Shown here piece by piece: positions 6,413 to 8,053 of a stretch of DNA of 8,053 bases. This DNA is from Candidatus Atribacteria bacterium (GTDB lineage: Bacteria > Atribacterota > JS1 > SB-45 > 34-128): the NCBI GenBank assembly GCA_003451675.1, contig DMCY01000114.1, positions 1 to 8,053 on the forward strand, read 5' to 3'. The translations under genes were made by a program, and so were the position numbers. The notes below the pieces were generated by a model. The model saw nothing but the letters and a program-made list of their open reading frames with translations, made no database searches and had not been told where the DNA came from. Every line of letters begins with the position of its first letter. Position 1 is the first letter of the stretch.

Positions 6413-6700
6413 TTATTTTGTATTTTTGCCTATATTTTTTAAAAAAGCCTTTCTTAATTCATCAAGCGTTTGCATCGGAATATCTTGCTTCAAAGATTTA
6501 TTTAAACTATTTTCCTTAAAGGCAATATCCAAACATTTAATATTACCACAAAGATAGGCCCCTCTTCCTGATTTTTTACCTGTCTTATCAATTTCAATTT
6601 TTCCATCAGGTGTCCTTATTATTCTAATCATCTCTTTTTTTGGTTTTTTACATTTACAACCAATACAAGTTCTTACGGGTATCTTTAGATTTTTTATCAT
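6413..6700 (-). CDS. ylxR: YlxR/RnpM family RNA-binding protein (DUF448), RNase P modulator
   Basis: This 95-residue basic protein belongs to the YlxR (DUF448) family; the Bacillus subtilis member has been renamed RnpM because it binds the RNase P RNA and modulates its activity. Visible family signatures are RTCIGC (10-15), the segment with TPDGKIEID (30-38), GRGAYLC (45-51) and a further Cys at 56. The four cysteines at 12, 15, 51 and 56 are spaced as in relatives that may hold a structural metal. The ATG at 6698-6700 has only a weak AGAAAG-type ribosome site. It is the second gene of the block, 72 bp after nusA, the standard position. The TAA stop (6413-6415) directly follows a five-unit 8-bp repeat array. 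The L7Ae-like ylxQ that often comes next is missing. Confidence 0.93.
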   Translation of the reverse strand: MIKNLKIPVRTCIGCKCKKPKKEMIRIIRTPDGKIEIDKTGKKSGRGAYLCGNIKCLDIAFKENSLNKSLKQDIPMQTLDELRKAFLKNIGKNTK

Positions 6701-6724
6701 TTTTTATTCTTTCTTCTATTTTCT

Positions 6725-6748
6725 TAACCAGTTAACCAGGTAACCAAT
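6725..6748 (+). repeat. 8-bp array, 3 units, in the ylxR-nusA gap
   Basis: TAACCAGT, TAACCAGG and TAACCAAT follow each other exactly. The array lies between the nusA stop and the ylxR start, in the same orientation as the other arrays. Confidence 0.85.
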
Positions 6749-6772
6749 ACAAATACCTTTTTAAGATTAATA

Positions 6773-7861
6773 CTATTTTTTCTCAAAATCATTTTTTGAA
6801 TCCGGATCATTCTCCTCTTTATGCTCTGATTCACTTTTTATATCTACTTTCCATCCGGTTAATTTTGCAGCAAGCCTTGCATTTTGTCCTTCTTTTCCAA
6901 TTGCTAAAGAAAGCTGCTGGTCTGGTACGATTACCGTAGCAGTCTTTTCGTTTTCAAAAAGATTTACCAGTAAAACTTTGGCCGGACTTAAAGAATTAGA
7001 AATCAATGTTTTTTCATCATCACTCCATTTTATAACATCAATTTTTTCATCTTTTAATTCCTGCATAATTAGTTTTATTCGTGAACCCCTATCACCTATA
7101 CATGCCCCTATCGGGTCTACCCTTTCATCCTTAGAATAAACTGCAACTTTTGATCGCTTACCTGCTTCACGAGCAATATTTTTAATCTCAACCAGTCCCT
7201 CATGAATCTCAGGGATTTCCAATTCAAATAAACGTTTTAATAATTCAGGATGGGTTCTGGATGCAAGTATCTTGGGCCCTTTAGATGTTTTTGTTACCTC
7301 AAGGATATAAATTTTAATTCTTTTTCCCTTGTAATATTCTTCATTTCTAATTTGTTCGTTAGGTAAAAGCATGGCTTCCGTTCTTCCTAAATCTATAATG
7401 ATGTTTCTATGCTCTATTCTCTGCACAACTCCGGTAACAATATCTCTCTCTTTATCAATATATTTTTCATAAATTACATTTCTTTCAGCTTCTCTAATCT
7501 TTTGGACTATTACTTGTTTTGCTGTTTGAGCAGCTATTCTTCCAAATTCTTTAGGCGTAGTTTCTATTAGAATAGTATCTCCAATAATATATTTTTTCTT
7601 ATCTGATATTGGCAAATCATCTATATTAATTTCTTTTAAAGGGTCTGAAACTTTTTGTACAATACTTTTCTTGGTGAATACTTTAATCTCTCCACTGTCT
7701 TTAGAAATATCTATTTTTATATTTTCTATATTGCTTTCATAATTTTTTTTATATGCTGAAGCTATTGCTGATTCAATCGCCTCTATTAATATATCCTTAG
7801 ATATTCCTTTTTCTTTTTCTATTTCATCTAATATTTTTGCTAAATCTATATTCATGGACAA
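6773..7861 (-). CDS. nusA: Transcription termination/antitermination factor NusA
   Basis: NusA binds RNA polymerase and nascent RNA and modulates pausing, intrinsic termination and antitermination. The 362 residues comprise the polymerase-binding N-terminal domain (about 1-130), an S1 domain (about 137-204, with GVVQRIEHRNIIIDLG) and two KH domains with GACIGDRGSRI (252-262) and AIGKEGQNARLAAK (320-333). The protein ends in a short acidic/Lys-rich tail and lacks the C-terminal AR repeats of E. coli NusA, as in Gram-positive relatives. Two starts are possible: a TTG at 7859-7861 lies 10 nt after a strong GGAGG, while the ATG two codons later (7853-7855) is 16 nt from it but matches the usual MN-type N-terminus. 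I list the longer form because of the spacing; the difference is two residues. The leader holds a candidate attenuator. Confidence 0.97.
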   Translation of the reverse strand: MSMNIDLAKILDEIEKEKGISKDILIEAIESAIASAYKKNYESNIENIKIDISKDSGEIKVFTKKSIVQKVSDPLKEINIDDLPISDKKKYIIGDTILIETTPKEFGRIAAQTAKQVIVQKIREAERNVIYEKYIDKERDIVTGVVQRIEHRNIIIDLGRTEAMLLPNEQIRNEEYYKGKRIKIYILEVTKTSKGPKILASRTHPELLKRLFELEIPEIHEGLVEIKNIAREAGKRSKVAVYSKDERVDPIGACIGDRGSRIKLIMQELKDEKIDVIKWSDDEKTLISNSLSPAKVLLVNLFENEKTATVIVPDQQLSLAIGKEGQNARLAAKLTGWKVDIKSESEHKEENDPDSKNDFEKK

Positions 7862-7871
7862 TATACTTTAT

Positions 7872-7878
7872 CCTCCTT
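7872..7878 (-). promoter_or_regulatory. Strong ribosome-binding site of nusA (AAGGAGG)
   Basis: The minus strand reads AAGGAGG, followed by A/T-rich spacing of 10 nt to the TTG at 7861 and 16 nt to the ATG at 7855. The spacing favours the TTG start. It is the best Shine-Dalgarno match in the window and overlaps a stretch complementary to a leader segment at 7952-7961. Confidence 0.75.
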
Positions 7879-7920
7879 CCTATTAAAATGTTTCAATTGA
7901 AATAATTGCTTAATATATAA

Positions 7921-7951
7921 CAAAAGAGTGGTCTTGAATACCACTCTTTTG
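7921..7951 (-). terminator. 12-bp hairpin in the nusA leader: candidate weak intrinsic terminator or attenuator
   Basis: The arms 7921-7932 and 7940-7951 are perfectly complementary over 12 bp around a 7-nt loop. On the minus (transcribed) strand the outer four A residues pair with UUUU and the inner stem is GAGUGGU/ACCACUC. The stem's Us continue into G-UU-A-U-A-U-A-UU, giving 10 U in the 14 nt after the GC-containing stem. This is the layout of an intrinsic terminator with an interrupted U-tract. It lies 59 bp upstream of the nusA start and downstream of the promoter-like pair, so it either ends an upstream transcript or attenuates nusA itself. Confidence 0.65.
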
Positions 7952-7983
7952 AGGAGAACAACCTTTTTACTTAAACAACAATA

Positions 7984-8012
7984 ATTATAACATAAAACTA
8001 TTATTTTAGCAA
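7984..8012 (-). promoter_or_regulatory. Candidate sigma-70-type promoter for the nusA operon
   Basis: Read on the minus strand there is a perfect TATAAT (plus-strand 7984-7989), a 17-bp spacer and TTGCTA (8007-8012), which matches TTGACA at four of six positions. Transcription would start near 7976-7978 and give a leader of about 115 nt before nusA. In an AT-rich genome such matches occur by chance, but the perfect -10, exact spacing and position in front of the first visible gene support it. It suggests that nusA can be transcribed separately from whatever lies upstream. Confidence 0.5.
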
Positions 8013-8053
8013 TATTTCGAATTGCCTCATCAAAAAAGTACTCCAAATAGTAT

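Noticed and set aside
7852..8046. 64-residue minus-strand frame running from near the right edge into the nusA start, ending with an ATGA-type overlap
   Set aside because: It covers the promoter-like TATAAT, the perfect 12-bp hairpin and the nusA Shine-Dalgarno, begins with TTG, and its Cys/Leu/Lys-rich product matches no family I recognise, including RimP. The overlap is most likely chance.
8001..8053. Short open frames at the right edge that could be the 3' end of an upstream gene such as rimP
   Set aside because: Only 7-16 codons are visible in the two frames that stop here, and none recalls a RimP C-terminus; there is too little sequence to call a gene.

Overview
The window is an AT-rich stretch of bacterial chromosome. 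It carries one block of eight co-directional genes, all on the minus strand: nusA, ylxR (rnpM), infB, ylxP, rbfA, nrnA, truB and ribF, in transcription order from right to left. This is the conserved nusA-infB translation and RNA-metabolism operon, in the arrangement known from Firmicutes and several deep-branching or candidate phyla. Low GC, Lys/Ile/Asn-rich proteins and heavy short-repeat content in the gaps suggest an uncultured low-GC lineage. An Atribacterota-like or Firmicutes-related organism is a guess from gene order and repeat style, not a demonstrated assignment.

Layout from the right edge (5' end of the operon). Positions 7862-8053 hold the nusA leader: a promoter-like pair with a perfect TATAAT, a perfect 12-bp hairpin with a broken U-rich tail, and a strong Shine-Dalgarno (SD) sequence. 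Then come nusA (6773-7861), ylxR (6413-6700), infB (4238-6169), ylxP (3884-4165), rbfA (3320-3700), nrnA (2335-3327, overlapping rbfA by 8 bp), truB (1291-2217) and ribF (329-1261). No end of rimP is recognisable upstream of nusA, and ylxQ, which often lies between ylxR and infB, is absent.

Functionally the genes serve the expression machinery: transcription pausing, termination and antitermination (NusA), RNase P modulation (YlxR/RnpM), translation initiation (IF2), 30S maturation (RbfA), tRNA pseudouridine-55 (TruB), turnover of nanoRNA and 3'-phosphoadenosine 5'-phosphate (NrnA), and FMN/FAD supply (RibF). All eight look intact.

The most unusual material is between the genes. Six gaps or flanks carry arrays of degenerate 8-bp units (consensus near TAACCANN on the plus strand, always in the same orientation to transcription), and these often run up to or into stop codons. 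The 328 bp after ribF are a mosaic of several repeat words: a 7-bp tandem, a pair of 33-bp inverted arms, a CATTGCGAGGAG-type element, 14-bp tandems and an octamer array. One 32-bp word from there recurs inverted between ylxP and rbfA. The second main point is the nusA leader, whose hairpin looks like a weak intrinsic terminator and so a candidate NusA-dependent autoregulatory attenuator.
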